Shown: in pieces, positions 1-6,638 of the stretch
Numbering within the stretch: position 1 is the stretch's first letter
Layout of the letters: each line of letters begins with the position of its first letter
The notes under the pieces: model-generated
What the model was told of the DNA's origin: nothing
Seen by the model: the letters and a program-made list of their open reading frames with translations, nothing else
Database searches by the model: none
Origin: Ferruginibacter sp.
GTDB lineage: Bacteria > Bacteroidota > Bacteroidia > Chitinophagales > Chitinophagaceae
Assembly: GCA_030831725.1 (NCBI GenBank)
Contig: JAURKN010000210.1
Location: 1-10,947 of the forward strand
Reading direction: 5' to 3'
Length of the DNA: 10,947 nucleotides
Program-made: the position numbers and the translations under genes

Positions 1-936
1 AAATATGATGGCGCTGCTACTCCTTTCCATTTTTTCCAGTCGCTCTGCTCGTTTCGGAGTACCCAGCAATTCTTTGAAGGTATGATACACGTCTCCGTTG
101 CTAACCACGATGTCGGCATCAACAATTTTTCCATTCACAACTACTCCTTCGATCGCATTGTTTGTATGACGTATTTCAGAGACGCTGTGGTTAAAATGAA
201 AGTTGACTCCTTTTTTAATGGCGAGTTTATACAACGCATTGGTGATGCTGATCATTCCACCCTTTGGATAAAAGGTTCCCTGGTTTTGCTCCAGATGAGG
301 AATAACAGACAGCATCGCAGGGGCGCGGTACGGATTGCTTCCATTGTATGTGGCGAAACGGTTGAAAAGCTGTGTGGTTTCTTTGCTTTTGAAAATGGAT
401 TGATTGTATTTGTGCAAAGAGGAAAACAGATATGACCACTTCAGTGCTTTTATAGCAGAAAGGATGGATCTATTGAACCAGGTTTCCATCCTGTGCAAAG
501 GTTTGTTGAGAAAAACATATCCGATGTTTTGATACAAATGATCTGCATTGTTCAAATAACGATCAATGACAACGGGATCTTCCTGTAACACTCTAGCAAA
601 TTCAGCTTTCAATAATTCGCGGTCCGCGTAAGTTTTAAGGCGTTTCCCGTTTTCGAAGAAATAATGACAAACCACATCAACTTCGGAATATTCAAAAAAA
701 GAGGAGATTGACTCCCCAGCTTCTTTGAACAAGTCTTCTATATTTTCGGGTTGTGTAAAAAGGGAGGGGCCAGCATCAAAACGATAACCATCCATTTCAA
801 TCAAATCAAGTTTGCCTCCGGGATGGTCATTGCTTTCGTATACATCAACCGAATATTGCTGAACCGCAAGTCTGACAGCAATCGCAAGTCCGGCTATGCC
901 ACTGCCGATTACGATCGCTTTTCGTTTTCCATTCAT
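1..936 (-). CDS. crtD: CrtD-like carotenoid desaturase, N-terminal 312 residues (gene continues past base 1)
   Basis: FAD-dependent amine-oxidase/phytoene-desaturase family enzyme, here only its N-terminal 312 residues; the family is usually near 490 aa. The frame is open from the ATG at 936 to base 1. The dinucleotide-binding motif GSGIAG lies at residues 11-16, followed by the acidic end of the second strand (E34) and PGGKL at 39-43, then FDAGPS at 53-58. The last visible residues, ERSSSAIIF, match the conserved stretch preceding FYWG in CrtD/CrtI homologues. It differs clearly from the CrtI encoded in the same operon, so it is not a duplicate. As the second desaturase of a Bacteroidota crt operon it most likely introduces the 3,4 (3',4') double bond of a 1-hydroxylated carotenoid end group. 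That specificity is inferred; a 4,4'-type oxidase or carotenoid isomerase-like role cannot be excluded. It starts 9 bp after idi and is probably translated from the same mRNA. Confidence 0.83.
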   Translation of the reverse strand, partial: MNGKRKAIVIGSGIAGLAIAVRLAVQQYSVDVYESNDHPGGKLDLIEMDGYRFDAGPSLFTQPENIEDLFKEAGESISSFFEYSEVDVVCHYFFENGKRLKTYADRELLKAEFARVLQEDPVVIDRYLNNADHLYQNIGYVFLNKPLHRMETWFNRSILSAIKALKWSYLFSSLHKYNQSIFKSKETTQLFNRFATYNGSNPYRAPAMLSVIPHLEQNQGTFYPKGGMISITNALYKLAIKKGVNFHFNHSVSEIRHTNNAIEGVVVNGKIVDADIVVSNGDVYHTFKELLGTPKRAERLEKMERSSSAIIF

Positions 937-945
937 GGTTTCGGG

Positions 946-1473
946 TTAAACGGCTTTATGGAGTAACATGTGCGATTCCAGTTTTGGGAATGCGATTTTA
1001 AACCAGGATGTGTATTTGTGTTGATGAAGATCCAAGCTTTGGCTGATTGCATCGACCGACATGAAGCAGTATTCTTTCACTTCATTTTTGTTGGGAAATA
1101 TCGGTCCGTCGTACGTTCCAATGAAAACGTGGTCAAATTCATGTTCAGTCAATCCGTTGTCGAAATCCGTTTTGTACATGAATGAGAATGCGAAATCAAT
1201 TTCCGTATCAAACCCAAGTTCTTCTTTCAGTCTTCTGTGTGCTGCGGCTGAAGTTGATTCACCTGGTTGAGGATGACTGCAGCAGGCGTTGGTCCATAGT
1301 TCAGGGCTATGGTATTTATCTGAAGCTCTTTGTTGTAAGAGCATTTCACCTTTTGAATTGAATATGAAAACGCTGAAAGCCCTGTGTAATAAAGCTTTTC
1401 TATGTGCCTCCATTTTCTCCATGGATCCTGTCGGCTCATCCAACTCATTTACTAAAATTACTTCTGTAACCAT
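946..1473 (-). CDS. idi: Isopentenyl-diphosphate delta-isomerase, type I
   Basis: Interconverts IPP and DMAPP in the cytosol and so balances the precursors for GGPP and carotenoids. The 175-aa length is normal for a type I (Nudix) enzyme. TNACCSHPQPGES at residues 61-73 carries the catalytic cysteine (C65, aligning with the E. coli Cys in CGHPQ) and metal-binding H67. The Nudix-like helix RRLKEELG is at 80-87, and TEHEF at 109-113 supplies the pair E110/E112 that in E. coli Idi binds Mg and protonates the substrate. H24 and H30 complete the metal site, six residues apart as is common in Bacteroidota. The gene lies 11 bp after crtB and 9 bp before crtD, so precursor supply is tied to pigment expression. 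The start is an ATG with no convincing Shine-Dalgarno sequence, normal for this phylum. Confidence 0.95.
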   Translation of the reverse strand: MVTEVILVNELDEPTGSMEKMEAHRKALLHRAFSVFIFNSKGEMLLQQRASDKYHSPELWTNACCSHPQPGESTSAAAHRRLKEELGFDTEIDFAFSFMYKTDFDNGLTEHEFDHVFIGTYDGPIFPNKNEVKEYCFMSVDAISQSLDLHQHKYTSWFKIAFPKLESHMLLHKAV

Positions 1474-1484
1474 GAGTATTCAAT

Positions 1485-2321
1485 TTATAGCATGTTCAAC
1501 TGACTCCTCAATCCGGCTCTCATTACGATCATCGCTTTGGAGTAGTTTGGAATTCTTATCCTGTCTTCCAACAAGATAGCTGGTTGTGATTGTTTGATTT
1601 TTCGAAACAGAGATAGGTAATATTTGTATGCCACATATACACCGAATCTAGATTTCATGGGAAGTTTCAGAATGCCTTTGTATGCGTGTGAAAAATCATT
1701 TTGTATGTCAGCTTCTATGGCATGCTTATCTTCTCTGGTGAACCTGTTGAAATCGACTCCCGGAAAATAGATGCGATGTAAATGCTCTGAATCCGCTTTC
1801 ACATCTCTCAAAAAATTGACTTTCTGGAATGCCGATCCCAATGACCTTGCATAGGGTTTGAGTTCTTCGTAAATTTCTTTGTTTCCCTCACAGAAAACAT
1901 GAAGACACATCAATCCAACCACTTCAGCGCTTCCATAGATGTAGTCTTTGTAACCTTGTTCGTCATATCTGTTTTGTTTCAGATCCGATTCCATGCTTTT
2001 GAAAAAAGCTTCAATCAAATCATGATCGATGTGATAACGATTTACGGTTTCCTGAAAACTGTTGAGTATCGGATTCAGACTTATTTTTCTTTCGATGGAC
2101 AGGTAGGTTTCTTTTTTGAATTCAGCAAGCAAGGTGGCTTTATCATATTCATGAAACGTATCTACAATCTCGTCTGCAAAGCGGACGAAGCCATAAATTT
2201 TATAGATAGGCATTCTCAAATCTTTATGCAAAAGATTGATGGCACTGCTGAAGGAGGTGCTGTAACGCTCCGTAGTGATCTTACTGCATTGCTCGCTTAC
2301 CTCTTGAAAAATATGTATCAT
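1485..2321 (-). CDS. crtB: Phytoene synthase
   Basis: Condenses two GGPP molecules head to head, via prephytoene diphosphate, to 15-cis phytoene; this is the committed step of C40 carotenoid synthesis. The protein has 278 aa, typical of Bacteroidota CrtB. Both Mg-diphosphate motifs of the squalene/phytoene synthase family are present: DEIVD at residues 50-54 and DVKAD at 173-177 (in the NFLRDVKAD context). YGSAEVVGLM at 129-138 is the family signature, and RFADE around 47-51 matches the first substrate-binding helix. No signal peptide or membrane segment is evident, so it is a peripheral or cytosolic enzyme. The ATG at 2321 lies only 2 bp after the crtI stop, indicating translational coupling. 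A squalene synthase (HpnC/HpnD) is the main alternative, but the position between crtI and idi argues firmly for CrtB. Confidence 0.95.
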   Translation of the reverse strand: MIHIFQEVSEQCSKITTERYSTSFSSAINLLHKDLRMPIYKIYGFVRFADEIVDTFHEYDKATLLAEFKKETYLSIERKISLNPILNSFQETVNRYHIDHDLIEAFFKSMESDLKQNRYDEQGYKDYIYGSAEVVGLMCLHVFCEGNKEIYEELKPYARSLGSAFQKVNFLRDVKADSEHLHRIYFPGVDFNRFTREDKHAIEADIQNDFSHAYKGILKLPMKSRFGVYVAYKYYLSLFRKIKQSQPAILLEDRIRIPNYSKAMIVMRAGLRSQLNML

Positions 2322-2323
2322 AC

Positions 2324-3814
2324 CTATCGGTTAAATTGTTTGTCGATTTCTTTGGCAATCACTTCTCCGCTGATCAGTGATGGAGGAACACCCGGTCCCG
2401 GTACGGTCAATTGTCCGGTATAAAACAGGTTGTTCACTTTTTTGCTTTTCAAGGATGGTTTCAGGATCGAGGTTTGCATCAGGGTATTGGCTAGTCCGTA
2501 GGCATTTCCTTTGAATGCATTGTAATCTTTCTCAAAATCGGATACAGCAAAAGACCTTTTATATACAATGGCATCAGCAACCGACTGACCTATTCTGTTT
2601 TCGAGACGATTAACAATTTTTTGAAAAAAATGTTCTCTGATCTCTTCTGTATCTCCTTGAAGTCCGGCTGAAACCGGTATTAGAAAAAACAGATTTTCGT
2701 GTCCTTCAGGTGCTACCGAAGGGTCTGTCACTGAAGTTGCGCTCATGTAAAACAGGGGTTCGGTCGGCCATTGCGGATTTTGATAAATCTGTTTTCCGTG
2801 GGTATCGAAATCAACATCAAAAAACAAAGTATGGTGATGGATGCCCTTGAGTTTTTTATTCAGTCCCACATAGTATAAGAGGCTCGAGGGAGCCATTACG
2901 CGGCTTTCCCAATAAGCATCCGTGTAAGATTTATGTTCTGTATCGAGTAAACGGGATTCAATAAAGTGATAATCCGCGCCACCTACAACCACATCTGCCT
3001 CAAATTCCGCATGAGCTCCGTCTTTCAGGGCAGTTACTGATACTGCTTTTCCATTCTTCACGTTTATTTTGTGAACGGGTGTGTCGAAATGAAATTCAAC
3101 ACCCAATGAACAGGCAAGGGAATGCATACTTTTTCCGATCAGATGCATTCCGCCCATCGGATACCATGTGCCGAGCTTGATGTCGGCATAATTCATCAGG
3201 CTATATAGAGCAGGAATTTTTTCAGGCAAGGCACCCAGGAAAAGCACCGGAAATTCCATGAGCATCACAAGTTTCTCATTTTTGAAAAAACGCCTGACAT
3301 GCGATTTCATGGAGGTGAACACATCTAGTTTGAAAAGTCCTTTGATCAGGTCGGCATCCAAAAATTCTGTAACACTTCGACCTGGTTTGTGGACCAGTTT
3401 ATTTATCCCTACTTCGTATTTGTAGGCTGCTTCTTGCATGAAGAGGTCCAATTGTTTTCCACTGCCTGGCTCGATCGATTCGAACAAACGCTTTAGTTCC
3501 TCGTATTGTGCGGGAACGTCGAGGATGTCATCGGGGTAGTAAACGGAGTAAGAAGGTTCTAATCTGTGAAGGTGGTAGTAATCGGAAACTTTCTTTCCAA
3601 AGAGAGAGAAAAAACGGTCAAAAACATCAGGCATCCAGTACCAACTTGGCCCCATGTCGAAAAAAAAGCCTTTTTCGGAAAAAGCTCTACCTCTGCCTCC
3701 GGGCTGATCCAATTTTTCGAGAACGGTAACCTTCCATCCCGATTTGGCCAAAAAGCAGGCGGCCGACATCCCTGCAAATCCGCTCCCTATGACTACGGCT
3801 TTTTTCATGCGCAT
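2324..3814 (-). CDS. crtI: Phytoene desaturase (CrtI type)
   Basis: FAD-dependent desaturase that converts phytoene to lycopene (or neurosporene) at the membrane. The 496-aa length fits CrtI. Numbered from the ATG at 3814, the N-terminal Rossmann motif GSGFAG is at residues 10-15, E33 ends the second strand, and GGRGRAF follows from 39 to 45; FDMGPSWYW comes near 52-60. The C-terminal FAD/substrate signature is intact in the variant form YTGQLTVPGPGVPPSLISGE. The frame can be extended by one codon to a TTG at 3817, but ATG at 3814 or the second ATG at 3808 (giving MKKAVVIG) is more plausible; the two cannot be separated from sequence alone. It is the first enzyme gene of the operon, 38 bp downstream of the sigma factor, with no terminator or clear promoter in that gap. 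The number of desaturation steps cannot be read from the sequence. Confidence 0.95.
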   Translation of the reverse strand: MRMKKAVVIGSGFAGMSAACFLAKSGWKVTVLEKLDQPGGRGRAFSEKGFFFDMGPSWYWMPDVFDRFFSLFGKKVSDYYHLHRLEPSYSVYYPDDILDVPAQYEELKRLFESIEPGSGKQLDLFMQEAAYKYEVGINKLVHKPGRSVTEFLDADLIKGLFKLDVFTSMKSHVRRFFKNEKLVMLMEFPVLFLGALPEKIPALYSLMNYADIKLGTWYPMGGMHLIGKSMHSLACSLGVEFHFDTPVHKINVKNGKAVSVTALKDGAHAEFEADVVVGGADYHFIESRLLDTEHKSYTDAYWESRVMAPSSLLYYVGLNKKLKGIHHHTLFFDVDFDTHGKQIYQNPQWPTEPLFYMSATSVTDPSVAPEGHENLFFLIPVSAGLQGDTEEIREHFFQKIVNRLENRIGQSVADAIVYKRSFAVSDFEKDYNAFKGNAYGLANTLMQTSILKPSLKSKKVNNLFYTGQLTVPGPGVPPSLISGEVIAKEIDKQFNR

Positions 3815-3852
3815 CAAGGTAACAACTAAATGTGGGAATTGTTTAATTTATT

Positions 3853-4353
3853 TTAGTTTCTTGACAATTCAGTCTTCAACAGTTTGCGGGCAAAATGGAT
3901 TCTGCTCTTTACCGTTCCAAGAGGTTCGTTGAGGTAAGATGAGATTTCATTGTATTTATAACCTTCCACATAGAGCACAAAAGGTTGTTTAAATATATCA
4001 GGTAAAGATTCAACAGCTTTTTTAGCTTCTTTGAGCGATATGTTCGACTCAGCCATGTTGGAAACGGCAGATTGGTTATGGTCGAGTAGGAAGTCGTTTG
4101 GGGTGTTGTCAAACACAGTATTCTGTCTTGACTTTTTGCGATAGTCGTTTATGAAGATGTTCCTCATAATCGTGTAAAGCCAGGCTTTGATGTTGGTTCC
4201 GGGATTATATTTCTCTTTATTCGCTAGGGCTCTGAACAAAGTTTCCTGAGTCAGGTCCTTTGCAGTTTCGAAATCTCTGGTAAGTGTGAGCGCAAATGGT
4301 TTGAGATAATCTGCGTTGTTGGAGACGATGTATTCAAAATCTATGATTGACAT
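3853..4353 (-). CDS. ECF-type RNA polymerase sigma factor, carotenoid-operon associated
   Basis: Sigma-70 family protein of 166 aa with only regions 2 and 4, the layout of ECF sigma factors. Region 2 covers about residues 14-78; DLTQETLFRAL at 33-43 is the core-binding helix (2.2) and AWLYTIMRNIFINDYRK at 57-73 is the -10 recognition part. Region 4 covers about 108-160, with the helix-turn-helix in YNEISSYLNEPLGTVKSRIHFARKLLK. No transmembrane anti-sigma gene lies beside it; the neighbour upstream is the MerR/B12 regulator. A sigma gene between a MerR gene and crtIB is a recurrent arrangement in Bacteroidota. The inferred role is to transcribe the crt genes when derepressed, comparable in logic to light-induced CarQ of Myxococcus, although the sequences are not claimed to be orthologous. 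A full-consensus phylum-type promoter lies 20 bp ahead of the ATG. Confidence 0.92.
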   Translation of the reverse strand: MSIIDFEYIVSNNADYLKPFALTLTRDFETAKDLTQETLFRALANKEKYNPGTNIKAWLYTIMRNIFINDYRKKSRQNTVFDNTPNDFLLDHNQSAVSNMAESNISLKEAKKAVESLPDIFKQPFVLYVEGYKYNEISSYLNEPLGTVKSRIHFARKLLKTELSRN

Positions 4354-4373
4354 ATTGTTTAACTTTTAGAAGA

Positions 4374-4405
4374 CAAAAGTAAACAGTATGATTTTCCTGA
4401 CCAAA
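4374..4405 (-). promoter_or_regulatory. Predicted Bacteroidota-type promoter of the sigma factor gene
   Basis: Read on the minus strand: TTTG (4405-4402), 20 bp, then TACTTTTG (4381-4374), an exact match to TTTG / TANNTTTG. Transcription would begin around 4367, leaving a leader of roughly 15 nt before the ATG at 4353. This suggests the sigma-crt unit has its own housekeeping-sigma promoter rather than relying only on read-through from the regulator gene. Confidence 0.72.
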
Positions 4406-4407
4406 TT

Positions 4408-4414
4408 TTTGTTT
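4408..4414. promoter_or_regulatory. TTTGTTT half-site abutting the -33 box of the sigma promoter
   Basis: The heptamer TTTGTTT, the same word that is repeated in front of the MerR gene, lies two bases from the TTTG -33 element of the sigma-gene promoter. A repressor bound there could block the promoter. No clear second half-site in the matching spacing is visible, which lowers confidence. Confidence 0.4.
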
Positions 4415-4434
4415 AAGAAAAAATAAAAAAGATT

Positions 4435-5313
4435 CTACAAATCGGATATGAAGTTCGTCACCTCGACCAGACTTTTCTTAAAAGTGACATTATCGGGTAT
4501 GTTTTTCTCGTAATTGGAGGTCAACAGGCCTGAAATGATGCATTTGGTGTCGGTGAATTTCAGTCCTACCTGGTTCATGAATTTCTCCATATTGAAGTTG
4601 TTTCCAGGTCTTGTTATGTGTGTGTATATGTAATCCGGCTTTTTCACACGAACGACATAACTCACATCCGACAATGGAACACTGCAACCGAGGTAAATCA
4701 CCTGAACGCCTTTGTTTTTTAGTAGATAATAGATGAAAAGCAGGCCTAGTTCGTGGTATTCGGTTTCCGGTAAGAAGAGTAGAATGGTTTTTGAAGAGTG
4801 AAGCGGTGTGGAAATGCCCTCGATTCCGACAATCAGTTTATGTCTGATGATATTGGTAACAAGGTGCTCTTGTGCCGGATTTATGTGGTTTGTAAGCCAG
4901 AGGATCCCGATTTTCTCCAAAAACTGGAAAATGATGTGTGTAATTGTTCTTTCAATGCCTCGTGCTAATATGTAACCTGATAGTGTATTTTCAAACCCAG
5001 CAGTGTCCATATCCACCATTTGTTGCACAAGCTCGTTTACAACCCTTTCCTGTTGTGCTTGCTGTTGGTTTAACGAGATGATCTTCTCACGTATCTCATC
5101 CTCAGTCATTTTGTTGATGTGAGAGATTTTGTAACCATATTTGTTCAGTAGAGATACGTTCAATATCGTTCTAAGCTGATCATTGGAGTAATACCTGATA
5201 TTGGTATCAGTTCTATTAGGTCTTAAAAATCCGTACCGTTGTTCCCAAATTCTCAAGGTATGGGCCTTCACTCCGGATAAATTCTCAAGATCCTTGATGG
5301 TAAATGAATTCAT
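4435..5313 (-). CDS. MerR-family transcriptional regulator with B12-binding photoreceptor-type domain (CarH/LitR class)
   Basis: The 292-aa protein has the three-part layout of CarH/LitR. Residues 1-75 are a MerR winged helix (TIKDLENLSGVKAHTLRIWEQRYG, then RYYS at 40-43). Residues about 85-165 are the helical-bundle cap, with W139 and E149-H150 forming the Wx9EH motif that in CarH caps adenosylcobalamin. Residues about 175-290 are a Rossmann-like B12-binding domain with E185-x-H187-x-x-G190, H187 being the predicted lower axial cobalt ligand. In known CarH proteins the dark tetramer represses carotenoid genes and light breaks the Co-C bond and releases DNA. The residue after the Trp, a His in Thermus CarH that becomes the light-state ligand, is Leu140 here; His143 is nearby. 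The gene precedes the sigma factor and crt genes and is divergent from the phospholipase gene. AdoCbl use and light response are inferred from motifs. Confidence 0.9.
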   Translation of the reverse strand: MNSFTIKDLENLSGVKAHTLRIWEQRYGFLRPNRTDTNIRYYSNDQLRTILNVSLLNKYGYKISHINKMTEDEIREKIISLNQQQAQQERVVNELVQQMVDMDTAGFENTLSGYILARGIERTITHIIFQFLEKIGILWLTNHINPAQEHLVTNIIRHKLIVGIEGISTPLHSSKTILLFLPETEYHELGLLFIYYLLKNKGVQVIYLGCSVPLSDVSYVVRVKKPDYIYTHITRPGNNFNMEKFMNQVGLKFTDTKCIISGLLTSNYEKNIPDNVTFKKSLVEVTNFISDL

Positions 5314-5336
5314 GGTATCGATTTATATCAGAACAA

Positions 5337-5368
5337 CAAAATTTGCTTTTTGTTTAATTGTGTGCAAA
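5337..5368 (-). promoter_or_regulatory. Predicted promoter of the MerR/B12 regulator gene
   Basis: On the minus strand TTTG (5368-5365), 20 bp, then AAATTTTG (5344-5337), one mismatch from TANNTTTG. The spacing is the same as in the sigma-gene promoter, and the -7 box lies 23 bp from the ATG. The inverted repeat at 5348-5373 lies in the spacer and across the -33 box, where MerR-family proteins usually bind, so autoregulation is likely. Confidence 0.5.
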
Positions 5369-5373
5369 CAAAA
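5348..5373. repeat. Perfect 8-bp inverted repeat TTTTGTTT / AAACAAAA, candidate operator
   Basis: Arms 5348-5355 and 5366-5373 are exact reverse complements with a 10-bp centre. The element overlaps the predicted -33 box and spacer of the regulator promoter. It is the clearest MerR-type operator candidate in the window. Confidence 0.6.
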
Positions 5374-5387
5374 CGAAGATTTGTTTG
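5365..5387. repeat. Perfect 8-bp inverted repeat CAAACAAA / TTTGTTTG, overlapping candidate operator
   Basis: Arms 5365-5372 and 5380-5387 with a 7-bp centre. The left arm is shared with the preceding inverted repeat, so three half-sites follow each other in alternating orientation. It lies upstream of the regulator promoter and over the possible -33 box of the divergent gene. Confidence 0.5.
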
Positions 5388-5413
5388 AAAAGCAAAAACT
5401 GGTTTAGCTTTTG
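5384..5413 (+). promoter_or_regulatory. Possible promoter of the divergent phospholipase gene
   Basis: TTTG (5384-5387), 17 bp, then TAGCTTTTG (5405-5413), which is one base longer than TANNTTTG. This is an imperfect match, about 70 bp before the gene's ATG. It overlaps the TTTGTTT repeats. No better rightward promoter is visible in the gap. Confidence 0.3.
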
Positions 5414-5443
5414 TTTCATAAAAATTTGATTTTGATAAACAAA
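5410..5443. repeat. Distal inverted pair TTTGTTT / AAACAAA
   Basis: Arms 5410-5416 and 5437-5443, exact 7-bp reverse complements with a 20-bp centre. These are the fourth and fifth copies of the heptamer within 95 bp. The wider centre makes it less certain that they form one operator. Confidence 0.35.
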
Positions 5444-5485
5444 CTTGCGTCAAAACACTTCGAAATGTTGTGAATTTCACATTTG

Positions 5486-6502
5486 ATGCAAAAATGGATG
5501 AGGCTAGTTTTGAATATGTTCAAACGGGAAAAATGTATCTATGTTCTTTTGATAGGCAGCGTCTTTTATACCGGATCTTCATTTGCCTGGGGCTTTTATG
5601 CTCATGGGGTCATAAACAGACATTCGATTTATTTACTGCCTCCAGAGATGGTGAGGTTTTATAGAAATCACACCGCATATTTGGTGGAGCATTCAACTGA
5701 TCCAGACAAACGGCGTTACATGTTAAAAGAGGAGGGACCCAGGCATTACATCGACCTTGATCATTACGGCAGTTTTCCTTTTGTGTCTTTACCCAGAAAA
5801 TATGAAGAGGCGGAAGCCAAATTCGGAGCCGATAGTCTTCAATCCCATGGTGTCGTTCCTTGGCATGTGAACATCATGTTGTTCAGATTAAGAAAAGCAT
5901 TCAAAGAAAAAAAATGGGAATCGATTTTGCGACTGAGTGCAGAATTGGGTCATTATGTTTCTGATGCGCATGTGCCTTTACACACCAGTAGCAATCACAA
6001 CGGACAAAAGAGCGGACAAAAAGGAATTCACGGATTTTGGGAAAGCAGGGTGCCTGAATTGTTGTGTGAATCTGAATTTGATTTTATCATCGGTAAGGCT
6101 TGTTATCTTCAAAATCCCGAGACATTTATTTGGGAAAGAATTTTAGAAAGTGCGTTGGCGGTAGACAGTGTGCTGACGTTTGAAAGAGAGCTAACAAAAA
6201 CCTATCCTGGGCATCTGAAATATGGATTTGAGAATCGTAAAGGCAAAGTGGTTAAACAATACTCATCCGGTTTCACCATCGCATATAACAACATGCTAGA
6301 CCAAATGATTGAAAAGAGAATGAGAACAGCGGTTTATTCCGTGGCCTGTTTCTGGTATACAGCCTGGGTTGATGCCGGGCAACCGAAGTTGGAAGAAAAC
6401 CCTTCGATTGACAACATCGACTCTTTGAAAAAAAGTTGGGAGATACTGAACAAAATATGGATGAAAGGAGGTGAAATGATCGGAAGGCCGGAAGACGATT
6501 GA
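5486..6502 (+). CDS. Exported zinc-dependent phospholipase C / S1-P1 nuclease-fold protein
   Basis: The tri-zinc site of the phospholipase C/P1 nuclease superfamily is complete. Numbered from the ATG at 5486: the mature N-terminus W35 with H40, D90 in HYIDLDHY, H127 in PWHVN, H156-x3-D160-x5-H166 in GHYVSDAHVPLH, and H182-x3-E186 in HGFWE. The Wx4H start resembles P1 nuclease, while the final Glu resembles phospholipase C, so the substrate (phospholipid or nucleic acid) stays open; Bacteroidota homologues are usually named zinc-dependent phospholipase C. A basic stretch plus hydrophobic core (KREKCIYVLLIGSVF) ends in SSFA just before the Trp, so signal peptidase I would expose the Trp whose amino group binds zinc. 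A start at 5516 (MFKREK) gives a more typical 24-residue signal peptide and is a serious alternative. The TTG at 5483 is unlikely. The gene is divergent from the B12 regulator. Confidence 0.85.
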   Translation: MQKWMRLVLNMFKREKCIYVLLIGSVFYTGSSFAWGFYAHGVINRHSIYLLPPEMVRFYRNHTAYLVEHSTDPDKRRYMLKEEGPRHYIDLDHYGSFPFVSLPRKYEEAEAKFGADSLQSHGVVPWHVNIMLFRLRKAFKEKKWESILRLSAELGHYVSDAHVPLHTSSNHNGQKSGQKGIHGFWESRVPELLCESEFDFIIGKACYLQNPETFIWERILESALAVDSVLTFERELTKTYPGHLKYGFENRKGKVVKQYSSGFTIAYNNMLDQMIEKRMRTAVYSVACFWYTAWVDAGQPKLEENPSIDNIDSLKKSWEILNKIWMKGGEMIGRPEDD

Positions 6503-6638
6503 GGGGAATCACTTTAATTGGGTATGAATTTCCGATTGTATCAATTTAAGCACATTTTGCACGATAATTTGTGGATTAAAATGTCTTGTTTTTGAATAAA
6601 GCAACGAGAACATCCTTTCCCTTCCTACCTTAAAATTG
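6503..6638. other. Intergenic region between phospholipase gene and serC promoter
   Basis: AT-rich, with no open frame of note on either strand, no convincing terminator hairpin and no RNA gene that I can recognise. Its right end contains the -33 part of the serC promoter. Confidence 0.5.

Noticed and set aside
82..435. Plus-strand open frame of 117 codons at the left end
   Set aside because: The minus strand here codes for the CrtD-like protein in an uninterrupted frame from 936 to base 1.
1899..2423. Plus-strand open frame of 174 codons across crtB and the end of crtI
   Set aside because: It is antisense to two genes with clear family motifs; the translated protein resembles nothing and is a shadow frame.
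4409..4434. AT-rich, T-rich (minus strand) stretch after the regulator gene as an intrinsic terminator
   Set aside because: No GC-rich hairpin precedes the T-rich run. Read-through into the sigma gene remains possible.
5470..5480. Short palindrome GTGAA-T-TTCAC before the phospholipase gene
   Set aside because: Five-base arms are expected by chance in this AT-rich spacer, and it shows no relation to the TTTGTTT sites.
5483..5485. TTG as start of the phospholipase gene; likewise TTG at 3817 for crtI and at 9039 for the TPR gene
   Set aside because: In each case an ATG lies just downstream that fits the signal peptide or the family N-terminus better, so the TTG extensions were not used.
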